A DNA stretch of 34,994 nucleotides from Gemmatimonadota bacterium (GCA_018969225.1 JAGWYS010000011.1:1-34994), one strand, 5' to 3'; counted from the stretch's first letter, positions 17,125-25,628 are shown. The notes: generated by a model from the sequence alone, not told the origin. A program made the numbers and translations.

Positions 17125-18302
17125 GCGGCGGAGCGGGGGACGCGAGCGGAGCGAGGAACGCGAGCGGCCCGGTGCGCGCGCGCGTGGCGCAGGCGGGGCA
17201 GGCGCTCCTGCCGCCGCTGCTGGCGCTGGCGCTGGCCGCGGTGGCCGGCGACCTGCTGATCCTGGCGTACGGCGAGGCGCCGGCGACGGTGTTCCGGCTG
17301 CTGGTGGACGGGACATGGGGGAACGCCTACGGCATCGGCCAGGTCCTGTACAAGGCCACGACGCTCACCTGCACGGGGCTGGCGTTTGCCGTGGCATCGC
17401 GGGCGGGGCTGTTCAACGTGGGGGCCGAGGGGCAGCTGGCGGCGGGGGGCTTTGGCGCGGCGGCCGTGGGGCTGCTGCTCCCGGGCGGCACGCCGGCGGT
17501 GGTGGCGGTGCCGGCGGTGGTGCTGGGCGCCGCCGGGGCCGGCGCGCTGGTGGGGGCGGTGCCCGGGGTGCTGCGCGCCCGCTTCGGCGCCAGTGAAGTG
17601 ATCGTGACGATCATGCTCAACTTCGTGGTGCTGGCGTTCCTCAGCTGGCTGCTGTCGGCGCACCTGGCGCTCCCCGAGACGGTGCGCACGGCGTCGCTGC
17701 GCGCGGGCACGGTGCCGCGGCTGGACGCGCTGCTCCCCGTGCTGCACGGGAGCGCGGTGAACGCCACGCTGGCCGTGGCGCTGCTGGCCGCGGCGGCCGT
17801 GTGGCACGGGCTGTTCCGCACCGAGGCCGGCTTCGCGCTGCGCGCCACCGGGGCGCAGCCGCTGGTGGCGGAGTACGCGGGAATCCGCGTGGGGCGCGTG
17901 CAGGGGTGGAGCCTGGTGCTCGCGGGGGCGCTGGCGGGGCTGGGCGGCATCAACTACGTGCAGGGCTACAAGGGGTACTACGAAGACGGCTTCGCCGCGG
18001 GGAACGGCTTCCTCGGCATCGCCGTGGCGATGATGGGGCGCAACCACCCGCTGGGGCTGGTGCTGGCCGCGCTGCTCTTCGGCACGCTGTCGCAGGGGGG
18101 GCTGGCGGTGAACGCGGTGGTCCCCAAGGAGCTCACCGACATCCTCACGGCGGTGGTGATCCTGGCGGTGGCGGTCACCGTCCCCGAGGTGCGCCGGCTG
18201 GCGCAGGCGGCGCTGGCGCGGCGCACGGCGCAGACCACCGCGCAGACCACCGCGCAGACCACCGCGCGCACCACCGCGGGCGACGGGGAGGGGGCGGCAT
18301 GA
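17121..18302 (+). CDS. ABC transporter permease (nucleoside-type, first subunit)
   Basis: GTG start overlaps the ATPase stop (GTGA); LFNVGAEGQLAAGG, RFGASEVIVTIMLNFV, GLGGINYVQGYKGYYEDGFAAGNGFLGIAVAMMGRNHPLG. Confidence 0.92.
   Translation: MSGGAGDASGARNASGPVRARVAQAGQALLPPLLALALAAVAGDLLILAYGEAPATVFRLLVDGTWGNAYGIGQVLYKATTLTCTGLAFAVASRAGLFNVGAEGQLAAGGFGAAAVGLLLPGGTPAVVAVPAVVLGAAGAGALVGAVPGVLRARFGASEVIVTIMLNFVVLAFLSWLLSAHLALPETVRTASLRAGTVPRLDALLPVLHGSAVNATLAVALLAAAAVWHGLFRTEAGFALRATGAQPLVAEYAGIRVGRVQGWSLVLAGALAGLGGINYVQGYKGYYEDGFAAGNGFLGIAVAMMGRNHPLGLVLAALLFGTLSQGGLAVNAVVPKELTDILTAVVILAVAVTVPEVRRLAQAALARRTAQTTAQTTAQTTARTTAGDGEGAA
18228..18275 (+). repeat. 12-bp tandem repeat GCGCAGACCACC x3 plus one variant copy at the permease C-terminus
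   Basis: Read directly; encodes AQTTAQTTAQTTARTT. Confidence 0.95.
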
Positions 18303-19174
18303 TCGCGCTGGCCGTGCTGCTGCAGATGATCCGCATTGCGGTGCCCTACCTGCTGGCGGCCGCCGGTGGCGTGCTGTCGGAGCGGGTGGGGGTCATCGCC
18401 CTGGGGCTGGAGGGGATGATGCTGGCCGGCGCCTTCGGCGCGGTGCTGGGGGCGCACGCCACCGGGTCACCGTGGGCGGCGCTGCCGGCGGCCATGGCCG
18501 CGGCGTGGGTGGTGACCGGGGTGCTGGCGGTGGCCACGCTGCGGTACCGCGCCAACCACGTGGTGGTGGGGGTGGCGCTCAACCTGCTGGTGGCGGCGGC
18601 CACGCGCTTCTTCCTGCGCCTCGTCTTTGACAGCGCGTCCAACTCGCCGCGCGTGGCGGGCTTTGGCGAGGACGGGGGGAGTGCGCTGCTCGCCGGGACG
18701 GCCAACCCGCTGTGGTGGCTGGGGGTGGCGGTGCTCCCCGTGCTGGGGTGGGCGCTGGCGGCCACGCGCTTCGGATTGCGCGTGCGCGCCGTGGGAGAAA
18801 AGCCGGAGGCGGCGGCCTCGGTGGGGGTCCCGGTGGGGCGGCTCCGCCTGCAGGGGCTGCTGCTGGCCGGGGCGCTGGCGGGGCTGGGCGGGGCGTTCCT
18901 GTCATTGGAGCAGCACCAGTTCTCCAACAGCATGACGGCGGGGCGCGGCTTCATCGCGCTGGCGGCGGTGATCTTCGGGCGGTGGGAGCCGGTGCGCGTG
19001 GCCGTGGCGTGCCTCCTGTTCGCGGCCGCCGAGACGCTGCAGATCCAGCTGCAGGGCGGGGAGCGGATCCCCAGCCAGTTCGTGGAGATGATCCCGTACC
19101 TGCTCACCATCGTGGCGCTGGCCGGGGTGGTGGGGCGCAGCCGCGCGCCGGCGGCGCTGGGGCGCACCGAGTGA
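18299..19174 (+). CDS. ABC transporter permease (nucleoside-type, second subunit)
   Basis: ATG at 18299 overlaps the previous stop; ERVGVIALGLEGMMLAGAF, RYRANHVVVGVALNLL, GAGGAFLSLEQ-like (GLGGAFLSLEQHQFSNSMTAGRGFIALAAVIFG). Confidence 0.92.
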   Translation: MIALAVLLQMIRIAVPYLLAAAGGVLSERVGVIALGLEGMMLAGAFGAVLGAHATGSPWAALPAAMAAAWVVTGVLAVATLRYRANHVVVGVALNLLVAAATRFFLRLVFDSASNSPRVAGFGEDGGSALLAGTANPLWWLGVAVLPVLGWALAATRFGLRVRAVGEKPEAAASVGVPVGRLRLQGLLLAGALAGLGGAFLSLEQHQFSNSMTAGRGFIALAAVIFGRWEPVRVAVACLLFAAAETLQIQLQGGERIPSQFVEMIPYLLTIVALAGVVGRSRAPAALGRTE

Positions 19175-20400
19175 GCGGCGCCACGGGGGGAGCCGGGGAG
19201 GACACCCGCTCGGCGTTCGGCAAGCTGTCGGTGCTGATGGTGACGGCGTTCATCGACATGCTGGGGCTGCTGATGGTGCTCCCGCTGCTCCCCTTCTACG
19301 CCAAGGAGCTGGGGGCCGGGGGCTTCGTGGTGGGGATGCTGGTGAGCGCGTTCAGCGTGGCGCAGCTGCTCAGCGCGCCGCTCTGGGGGCGCTTCAGCGA
19401 CCGCTACGGGCGGCGGCCGGCGATGATGGTGGGGCTGTCGGCCAGCGCGGTGGCGTACCTGGTGTTCGCGTACGCCGACAGCCTGTGGCTGCTGTTCCTG
19501 TCGCGCATCGTGCAGGGGGCCGGCGGGGGGACGGTGGGGGTGATCCAGGCGTACGTGGCCGACGTCACGCGCCCGGAGGACCGCGCCAAGAGCCTGGGGT
19601 GGCTGTCGGCGGCCACCAACGCCGGCGTGGCGCTGGGGCCGGCGCTGGGGAGCTGGGTGACGCACTGGGGGCGCGCCACCCCCGGGCTGATGGCCGCCGC
19701 GCTGTGCGTGGTGAACGTGGCCTTCGCGTGGCGCTACCTGACCGAGGTGTGCGAGCACGCCCCCGAGGGGGCCCGCGCCAAGCCGCGCGGCTCGCGCGAG
19801 GCCGTGTGGCGCGTGCTGGCGCACCCGCACGAACCGTCGTCGCGGCTGATCCTCATCTACGCCATCGCCATTGGCGCCTTCCAGGGGACCACGGCGATCC
19901 TCGCGCTCTTCCTCGCGTGGCGCTTCGGCGTCACGAAGGACACGATCGGCTTCGTGTTCATGTACATCGGCACGCTGAGCGTGGTGATCCGCGCGCTGCT
20001 GCTGGGGCGCGTGGTGGACCGCGTGGGAGAGGCGCGACTGAGCCGCGTGGGGACGGTGCTGCTGGGGGCCGGGCTAGTGGGGCTGGCGGTGGCGCCCACC
20101 GTGCCCGCGCTGGTGCTGGCGGTGGGGCTGCTGCCGCTGGGGACCGCCTTCACCTTTCCCTGCGTCACCGCGATGCTGTCGCGCGTGGTGGGGGCGGGGG
20201 AGCGGGGGCTGTACATGGGCGTGCAGCAGACGTACGGCGGCATCAGCCGCGTGGCGTTTCCCCTGCTGTTCGGGCTGGCCTACGACCACCTGGGGGAGGC
20301 CAGCCCCTTCCTGCTGAGCGCGACGCTGGTGCTGGCCACGCTGCTGATGGGGCGCGACCTGGAGCGCTACGCGCCGCGCGCGCGCGCGGCCACCCCGTAA
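19171..20400 (+). CDS. MFS transporter (TetA-like drug:H+ antiporter family)
   Basis: GTG start overlaps the permease stop; FIDMLGLLMVLPLLPFYAKELGA, LWGRFSDRYGRRPAMMVGL, GAGGGTVGVIQAYVADVTRPEDRAKSLGWL. Confidence 0.9.
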   Translation: MSGATGGAGEDTRSAFGKLSVLMVTAFIDMLGLLMVLPLLPFYAKELGAGGFVVGMLVSAFSVAQLLSAPLWGRFSDRYGRRPAMMVGLSASAVAYLVFAYADSLWLLFLSRIVQGAGGGTVGVIQAYVADVTRPEDRAKSLGWLSAATNAGVALGPALGSWVTHWGRATPGLMAAALCVVNVAFAWRYLTEVCEHAPEGARAKPRGSREAVWRVLAHPHEPSSRLILIYAIAIGAFQGTTAILALFLAWRFGVTKDTIGFVFMYIGTLSVVIRALLLGRVVDRVGEARLSRVGTVLLGAGLVGLAVAPTVPALVLAVGLLPLGTAFTFPCVTAMLSRVVGAGERGLYMGVQQTYGGISRVAFPLLFGLAYDHLGEASPFLLSATLVLATLLMGRDLERYAPRARAATP

Positions 20401-20442
20401 CGCGCGGCGCGCCCGCGCGGCGGGCGTCGACGCCTCGGCGCC

Positions 20443-21144
20443 TCAGCGCCCCGCCAGCCAGTAGCGCGCGCCCACCCGCAGCGTCACGCTGCGCGCCTGC
20501 ACGGGCACGACGGGGCGGTTGACCCCCTGCGCGTCGGTCCACGAGGAGAAGCGGCCACCGGTGGCGCGCACCGCCCCCTCCACCGCCAGCTGGCGCCGCA
20601 GGAACCACATGGCGCCTCCGCCTCCGGACACCGACCCGGTGGTGGCGCGCACCTCGGCGGTGGCACCGCCCCCCCCGGGGACCCCCACCGTCATGCGCTG
20701 GACGGCAATCCCCCCCTCGAGGAATGGGCGCACCGTCCCGCCGCCACGCCCGAACAGGCGGCGGAAGCCGATGTCGGCGTCGCGGAAGCGCTGCGCGGGG
20801 TCGCTGTCCAGCCGCAGCGACGACAGGGCCACCAGCACGGCGAGCCGCGGATTGACGCCGAATCCCACCTCCCCCCCGACGCCGGTGGCCCGAGACCAGC
20901 GGCTTTCCCCGTCCACATTGGTGGACACCAGCCCCCCCCGCCCGCTGACGGCCACCGTGGCCCCGGTGGCCGTGGGGCGGAGCTGCTGCGCACCGGCAGG
21001 GATGCCGTGCACCGCCAGCGCGAGGACGCATCCGAGGGCGGCCGGCACCGCGCGGGTGAAGGCGCCGGTCCGGGGAACTGGGACGGCGCAGGACCGGTGA
21101 TGTACCGGGCGCGGCAGGGGGCGCGTGGCGGCGGCGGTTGGCAT
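20443..21144 (-). CDS. Predicted outer-membrane beta-barrel protein
   Basis: Signal peptide, alternating beta-strand pattern, GVNPRLAVLVALSSLRLDSD...FLEGGIAVQRM...VTLRVGARYWL C-terminus. Confidence 0.65.
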   Translation of the reverse strand: MPTAAATRPLPRPVHHRSCAVPVPRTGAFTRAVPAALGCVLALAVHGIPAGAQQLRPTATGATVAVSGRGGLVSTNVDGESRWSRATGVGGEVGFGVNPRLAVLVALSSLRLDSDPAQRFRDADIGFRRLFGRGGGTVRPFLEGGIAVQRMTVGVPGGGGATAEVRATTGSVSGGGGAMWFLRRQLAVEGAVRATGGRFSSWTDAQGVNRPVVPVQARSVTLRVGARYWLAGR

Positions 21145-21150
21145 GCGTGG

Positions 21151-21156
21151 AGCATG
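21151..21156 (-). promoter_or_regulatory. Candidate -10-like element (CATGCT) 6 nt before the ATG at 21144
   Basis: Reverse strand: gcg CATGCT ccacgc ATG. Confidence 0.3.
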
Positions 21157-21194
21157 CGCCCCGGCCAGGCGCGAGGCAAGCCGCCGCCGGGCGG

Positions 21195-22190
21195 CTACAT
21201 CGGGGGATGGACCGGCAGCAGGACGGTGCGATACTCCGTGCCGCCGCGCGCGGTGAAGCGTTCCCCGTCGGTGTGCACCATGGCCAGCGGCGCCTGGGCG
21301 GCCCGCAGCCGCTCCCACTGTGCGTGCTGGCAGGCGAGGTGGATCACGACCTGCCGTTCCTCGTCCGCGAGCAGGTCGTCCAAGGGGACCGTCACGCCGC
21401 CCCCCGGGTGCGGGCTGAGCTGGCCGCCATCGGGCGGCTCGACGCGCACGCCGTCCGACGGGACGAGGCGGAGCACCACGCCGCGCATCGCGCGCAGCCC
21501 CAGCCTTCGACGCTCCTCGGCGATGGCGGCCGACACGTCGGCGTCGGTGCGCACCGGGTAACATTGCCCGCCGCCCGCTTCCGCCATCCCCTCCAGCAGG
21601 GGGAGGTTGGGGTGATCCCCCATGGCCAGCGTGGAGGTGCTGATGCCGCGATGGCGGGCCCCGCGGGCCAGCTCCACCAGGGTGGAGCGGTCGGCGATGC
21701 CGGTGTCGGGGTACCCCGCCGAACAGAGGAGGATGCGCCGGGTGCTGGCGGCATGCTGCCCGGTGACCCAGAGGGCGTCGTCCAGCTGCTGCCGCGCCCG
21801 CAGCCAGCCGCCGCAGAGGTTGGCGCCGTCGGCCACGTCCTCGCCGTCCAGCTGGGCGGCCACCCAGCGCCGATCGGCGCCCAGCTGCGCCGGCGAGGCC
21901 AGCAGCCGCTGGTGGCGGTCCACGAGGACCATCGCCAGATAGTCCTGCGCCGCGAAGGCTTCCGCGCCACGCACCACCCCGGCCCGGAGGGCCTGCCACT
22001 GAACCGGCGAGACGAAGTGGCTGCGGTCGAGCACGAGGGCAAACCCGTGGGGAGCCACGGTGCCCCCCGCAGCCGGGCCGGCCCGGACGGCGAGATCCAC
22101 GCGCCACTCCCGTTCCCGTTCGGGATCCTGGAGCGGCGAACTCATCCATTTGGAGCGCAATGAGGGACTGACTGTCGCGGTGACTTGCAT
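21195..22190 (-). CDS. VWA-like domain protein with degenerate MIDAS
   Basis: HGFALVLDRSHFVSPVQWQALRAGVVRGAEAF...RRILLCSAGYPDTGIADRSTLVELARGARHRGISTSTLAMGDHPNLPLLEGMAEAGGGQCYPV follows the VWA layout. ATG at 22190 proposed; ORF extends to 22214. Confidence 0.75.
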   Translation of the reverse strand: MQVTATVSPSLRSKWMSSPLQDPEREREWRVDLAVRAGPAAGGTVAPHGFALVLDRSHFVSPVQWQALRAGVVRGAEAFAAQDYLAMVLVDRHQRLLASPAQLGADRRWVAAQLDGEDVADGANLCGGWLRARQQLDDALWVTGQHAASTRRILLCSAGYPDTGIADRSTLVELARGARHRGISTSTLAMGDHPNLPLLEGMAEAGGGQCYPVRTDADVSAAIAEERRRLGLRAMRGVVLRLVPSDGVRVEPPDGGQLSPHPGGGVTVPLDDLLADEERQVVIHLACQHAQWERLRAAQAPLAMVHTDGERFTARGGTEYRTVLLPVHPPM

Positions 22191-22274
22191 GAGCACGCCA
22201 TGTGAGGGGTGCACAGACGATGGCCCGGGGGTCTGACAGTGCTACGGACCCGGCGCGGTCGGCCGTCGTGGTGC

Positions 22275-22296
22275 GGGAATGAAACGAATTGTTCCC
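22275..22296. promoter_or_regulatory. Imperfect dyad GGGAA-N12-TTCCC in an AT-richer intergenic island
   Basis: gggaatgaaacgaattgttccc in the region upstream of the VWA-like gene. Confidence 0.3.
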
Positions 22297-22345
22297 CCTC
22301 TAATACCAAGGCGTCAGCGATGCGTCATTCCTTTCGTCCCACCCG

Positions 22346-23668
22346 TCACCGCCGCCCCGCCGAGCGCACCCGCAGCGTGGCCACCGCCGCGCACAGCAGG
22401 AGCCCCCCCGCCAGCCGCACCACGTTGGCGGGGTTCCCCCCCAGCCATGCCTCGTAGAACAGCGGCAACGTGAAGATCTGCAACATCATGGGGAGCACGA
22501 TGAACATGTTGAAGATCCCCATGTACACCCCCACCCGGGCCGGCAGGATGGCGTCGGCCAGCATCACGTACGGGTTCCCCATCATGCTCCCCCACGCCAC
22601 CCCCACCCCCACCATGGGGAGGAACAGCCAGGCGCGGTCCGTGATGGAGGGGAGCACCCACAGGCCGACGCCGGCGGCGGCGAGCGCCGCGGCGTGCACC
22701 CCCCGGGCGCCCAGCCGCCGGGTGAGCGGGACCATCGCCAGCGCCGACAGGAACGCCACGAAGTTGTAGAACCCCCCGAGCTGCCCGTTCACCAGCCCCG
22801 CCTCGCGGAAGCCCGCCGACTGCGGGTCGCTGGTGTCGAAGAGCGTCCGCGCCAGCGCCAGCACGACGTACTGCCAGTAGCAGAACATGGCGTACCACTG
22901 GAACAGCTTCATCACCGCCAGCTGCCGCATGGTGGCGGGCATCTCGCGGATGGCGTCGGCGATCTCGCGCAGCGCCGGCCCCATCCCCTGCGGCAGCGCG
23001 GCGATGCGCGCCCGCTCGGCGTCCGACAGCGGCAGCTCGGGGGTGGTGCGCACCGACCAGAGGATGGAGGTGATGGAGAAGACCGCCCCCAGGAGGAACG
23101 CCAGCGTCGTGATGTGCGGGATGCCGCGGTCGTTCACCGCGTCGGGGTTCATCCCCACCACCCCCACCAGCAGCGACGGCGTGAGGTACGCCAGCGTCTG
23201 TCCCAGCCCCGTGAAGGCGCTTTGCGTGAGGAACCCCTGCGCGTGCTGCGCCGGGTCGAGGCGGTCGGAGACGTAGGCGCGATACGGCTCCATCGTCACG
23301 TTGTTGGCGGCGTCCAGGATCCACAGCAGCCCGGCGGCCATCCAGAGCGTGCGGCTGAAGGGCATGGCCAGCAGCGCCAGCGAGCAGAGCACCGCGCCCA
23401 CCAGGAAGTACGGCGTGCGCCGCCCGCGGGGGCTGAGGGTGCGGTCGCTGAGCGCCCCCACCACCGGCTGCACCAGCAGCCCGGTCATGGGCCCGGCCAG
23501 CCACAGCAGCGGCAACGTGGCCTCGTCGGCGCCCAGGTAGCGGTAGAGGGGGCTCATGTTCCCCTGCTGCAGCCCGAAGCTGTACTGGATTCCGAAGAAT
23601 CCCACGTTCATGTTGACGACCTGCCCCAGCGTGAGCCGCGGGCGCATCCCCGTGCCGCTTCCGTCCAT
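22346..23668 (-). CDS. MFS transporter of the SUT/SLC45 (GPH-like) sugar transporter type
   Basis: NVGFFGIQYSFGLQQGNMSPLYRYLGA...GALSDRTLSPRGRRTPYFLVGAVLCSLALLAM...DAANNVTMEPYRAYVSD. ATG at 23668, or internal ATG at 23647. Confidence 0.88.
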   Translation of the reverse strand: MDGSGTGMRPRLTLGQVVNMNVGFFGIQYSFGLQQGNMSPLYRYLGADEATLPLLWLAGPMTGLLVQPVVGALSDRTLSPRGRRTPYFLVGAVLCSLALLAMPFSRTLWMAAGLLWILDAANNVTMEPYRAYVSDRLDPAQHAQGFLTQSAFTGLGQTLAYLTPSLLVGVVGMNPDAVNDRGIPHITTLAFLLGAVFSITSILWSVRTTPELPLSDAERARIAALPQGMGPALREIADAIREMPATMRQLAVMKLFQWYAMFCYWQYVVLALARTLFDTSDPQSAGFREAGLVNGQLGGFYNFVAFLSALAMVPLTRRLGARGVHAAALAAAGVGLWVLPSITDRAWLFLPMVGVGVAWGSMMGNPYVMLADAILPARVGVYMGIFNMFIVLPMMLQIFTLPLFYEAWLGGNPANVVRLAGGLLLCAAVATLRVRSAGRR

Positions 23669-23689
23669 CCGTCCTCCGGTGTGCCCCTG

Positions 23690-24871
23690 ATGACCTCCCC
23701 GCTCCCCGTGGCCGAAGGCGCGGCGCTGCTGCGGTCGCTCGCCGCGGGGGGGCATGGCATCCGCGCCTCCCGCCTGGCGGTGCACAACTATGGCGCCGTG
23801 TTCGCCCGGGACGCCATCATGGCCGGCCTGGCTGGCGTGCTGACGGGGGACGCCGAGGTGGCGGCGGGGCTGTCCGATACCCTCGCGCTCCTGCGCGCGC
23901 ACCTGGGGGCGCAGGGGCAGGTCCCCTCCAACGTGCTGGTGCCCGCCGACGGGGGCTCGGCGCGCGTGAGCTTTGGCACGCTGGCACCCCGGCTGGATAG
24001 CGCCACCTGGTTCCTGGTGGGGGTGGGGGTGGCGGTGCGCACGGGGCTCGTGGACGCCGCGGCGTATCGCGAGCCGGTGGCGCGCGTGGCGGCGCTGCTG
24101 GACGCCATCGAGTACAACGGGCGGCATCTGCTGTACGTCCCCGCGGGGGGCAACTGGGCCGACGAGTACCCGTACGACGGCTACATCCTGTACGACCAGG
24201 TGCTGCGCGCCTGGGGGCTGCGGCTGGCTGGCGCCGCACTGGCCCTCCCGGCCCTGACGGCCAAGGGGGAGGCCGTCGGCGGGGCGATTGCCGCGCATTA
24301 TTGGCCCGACACCCCGTGGCGGCACGCGGCGGGGGCGGACAGGCGCCGCCCGGTGCCGCTGGCCGCGTTCGCCCCGGGGCGCGCGGACGAACACGCCGAC
24401 TTGGCCGCCTGCGCCCTGCTGGCGCTGGCCGACGTGGCGCCGCCGCTGGGGGCGCGCGCGCTGGACGGCCTGCAGGCGCTGTTCCTGGACGCGGGGCGGC
24501 TGCCGCCCGCGTTCGCGCCGGTGATTGCGCCCGGCGACCCGGAGTGGCCGGCGCTGGCGGGGTACCACCTGCACGGCTTCCGCAACCGCCCGCACGAGTA
24601 CCACAACGGCGGCATCTGGCCCGTGTGGCTGGGGTGGCTGGCGCTGGCGCTGGTGCGCCACGGCCGCGCCGCCGAGGCCGCGCGCCTGCGCGATGCGGTG
24701 GGGGCGCACCTGGCGGCGCTCGCGGCGCGAGGAATCGCCTTCGACTTCGAGGAGTACTTCCACGGCGAGGACGGGCGGCCGCTGGGGACGCCGGGGATGG
24801 CCTACACCGCCACCGGCCTCCTCTTCCTCGAGCGGGCCGCCGCCGTGGACCTGACCCTGGTGCGCCCATGA
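23690..24871 (+). CDS. GH100-like (alkaline/neutral invertase family) glycoside hydrolase
   Basis: RLDSATWFLVGVGVAVRTG aligns by eye with the GH100 RVDSGLWW..LLRAY motif; EYHNGGIWPVWLGWLALAL with HNGGSWPVLLW; FEEYFHGEDGRPLGTPGMAYTATGLLF with the C-terminal PEYYDG..G...Y.T...A motif. Confidence 0.75.
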   Translation: MTSPLPVAEGAALLRSLAAGGHGIRASRLAVHNYGAVFARDAIMAGLAGVLTGDAEVAAGLSDTLALLRAHLGAQGQVPSNVLVPADGGSARVSFGTLAPRLDSATWFLVGVGVAVRTGLVDAAAYREPVARVAALLDAIEYNGRHLLYVPAGGNWADEYPYDGYILYDQVLRAWGLRLAGAALALPALTAKGEAVGGAIAAHYWPDTPWRHAAGADRRRPVPLAAFAPGRADEHADLAACALLALADVAPPLGARALDGLQALFLDAGRLPPAFAPVIAPGDPEWPALAGYHLHGFRNRPHEYHNGGIWPVWLGWLALALVRHGRAAEAARLRDAVGAHLAALAARGIAFDFEEYFHGEDGRPLGTPGMAYTATGLLFLERAAAVDLTLVRP

Positions 24872-25587
24872 GCGGCTCGGTCGGCCCCGCCGACCCCGGC
24901 ATCACCGCCGCTGGCGCCGACGGCGCGTCCGCGCCGGATGCCGCCTCCGCTCCCGATGCCGCCTCCGTGGCGGCCGAGCTGCTGGCCTGGCTGCGGGGGC
25001 CCTTCGCCCTCGACGCGCGGCTGGCGCGCGGCGACCGCCCGGTGCTGGGCGTGGCGGGGGAGTCGGGGAGCGGCAAGTCCACCACGGCGGAGGCGCTGGG
25101 GGCGGCGCTGGCGGCGGGCGGCATCCCGGTGACGCTCCTGCACCAGGACCACTACTTCCGGCGGCCGCCGCGCACCAACCACGCGGCGCGCGTGGCCGAC
25201 CTGTCGCTGGTGGGGCCGCATGAGGTGGCGCTGGAGCGCATCGCCGAGCATGTCGCGGCGTTCCGCGCGGGGGCGCCAGGGGTGACGGCGCCGCGCGTGG
25301 ACTACCCCGGCAACCGCTTCGACGAGGCGTGGCACGCCTTCGCCGGCGCGCGCGTGCTGGTGGTGGAGGGGACCTACGCGCTGCTGCTGGCGGGGCTGGA
25401 CGCGCGCGTGTTCCTGGAGGCCACGCACGCCGACACGCATGCGCGGCGGATGGCGCGCAACCGGGACCTGTGGGAGCCGGTGATCGACACCATCCTGGCC
25501 ATCGAGCACGCCGCCATCGCCCCGCAGGGGGCGACGGCGGACGTGGTGATCAGCAAGGACTTCGGGGTGCGCGTGCGCGCGCGGTGA
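24868..25587 (+). CDS. P-loop kinase of the uridine kinase-like family
   Basis: VLGVAGESGSGKSTTAEALGAAL, LLHQDHYFRRPPRTNHAAR, VLVVEGTYALLL, HARRMARNRDLWE; ATGA overlap with the GH100-like gene. Confidence 0.85.
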   Translation: MSGSVGPADPGITAAGADGASAPDAASAPDAASVAAELLAWLRGPFALDARLARGDRPVLGVAGESGSGKSTTAEALGAALAAGGIPVTLLHQDHYFRRPPRTNHAARVADLSLVGPHEVALERIAEHVAAFRAGAPGVTAPRVDYPGNRFDEAWHAFAGARVLVVEGTYALLLAGLDARVFLEATHADTHARRMARNRDLWEPVIDTILAIEHAAIAPQGATADVVISKDFGVRVRAR

Positions 25588-25628
25588 CGCGCGCGGTGAC
25601 GCGAGTGGTGACGCGCGCGGCACGTCGC
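25581..25628 (+). repeat. Degenerate 12-bp tandem repeat (gcggtgacgcgc type) over the kinase stop codon
   Basis: gcggtgacgcgc gcggtgacgcga gtggtgacgcgc gcggcacgtcgc. Confidence 0.85.

Noticed and set aside
14217-18047. 1276-aa minus-strand ORF antisense to the LVIVD, BMP, ATPase and permease genes
   Set aside because: Compositionally biased antisense reading; the plus strand encodes a textbook ABC importer with overlapping starts and stops.
20423-20434. Palindrome GGCGTCGACGCC between the MFS and outer-membrane barrel genes
   Set aside because: 12-bp palindromes of this composition are expected by chance in this GC content and it makes only a weak terminator stem.
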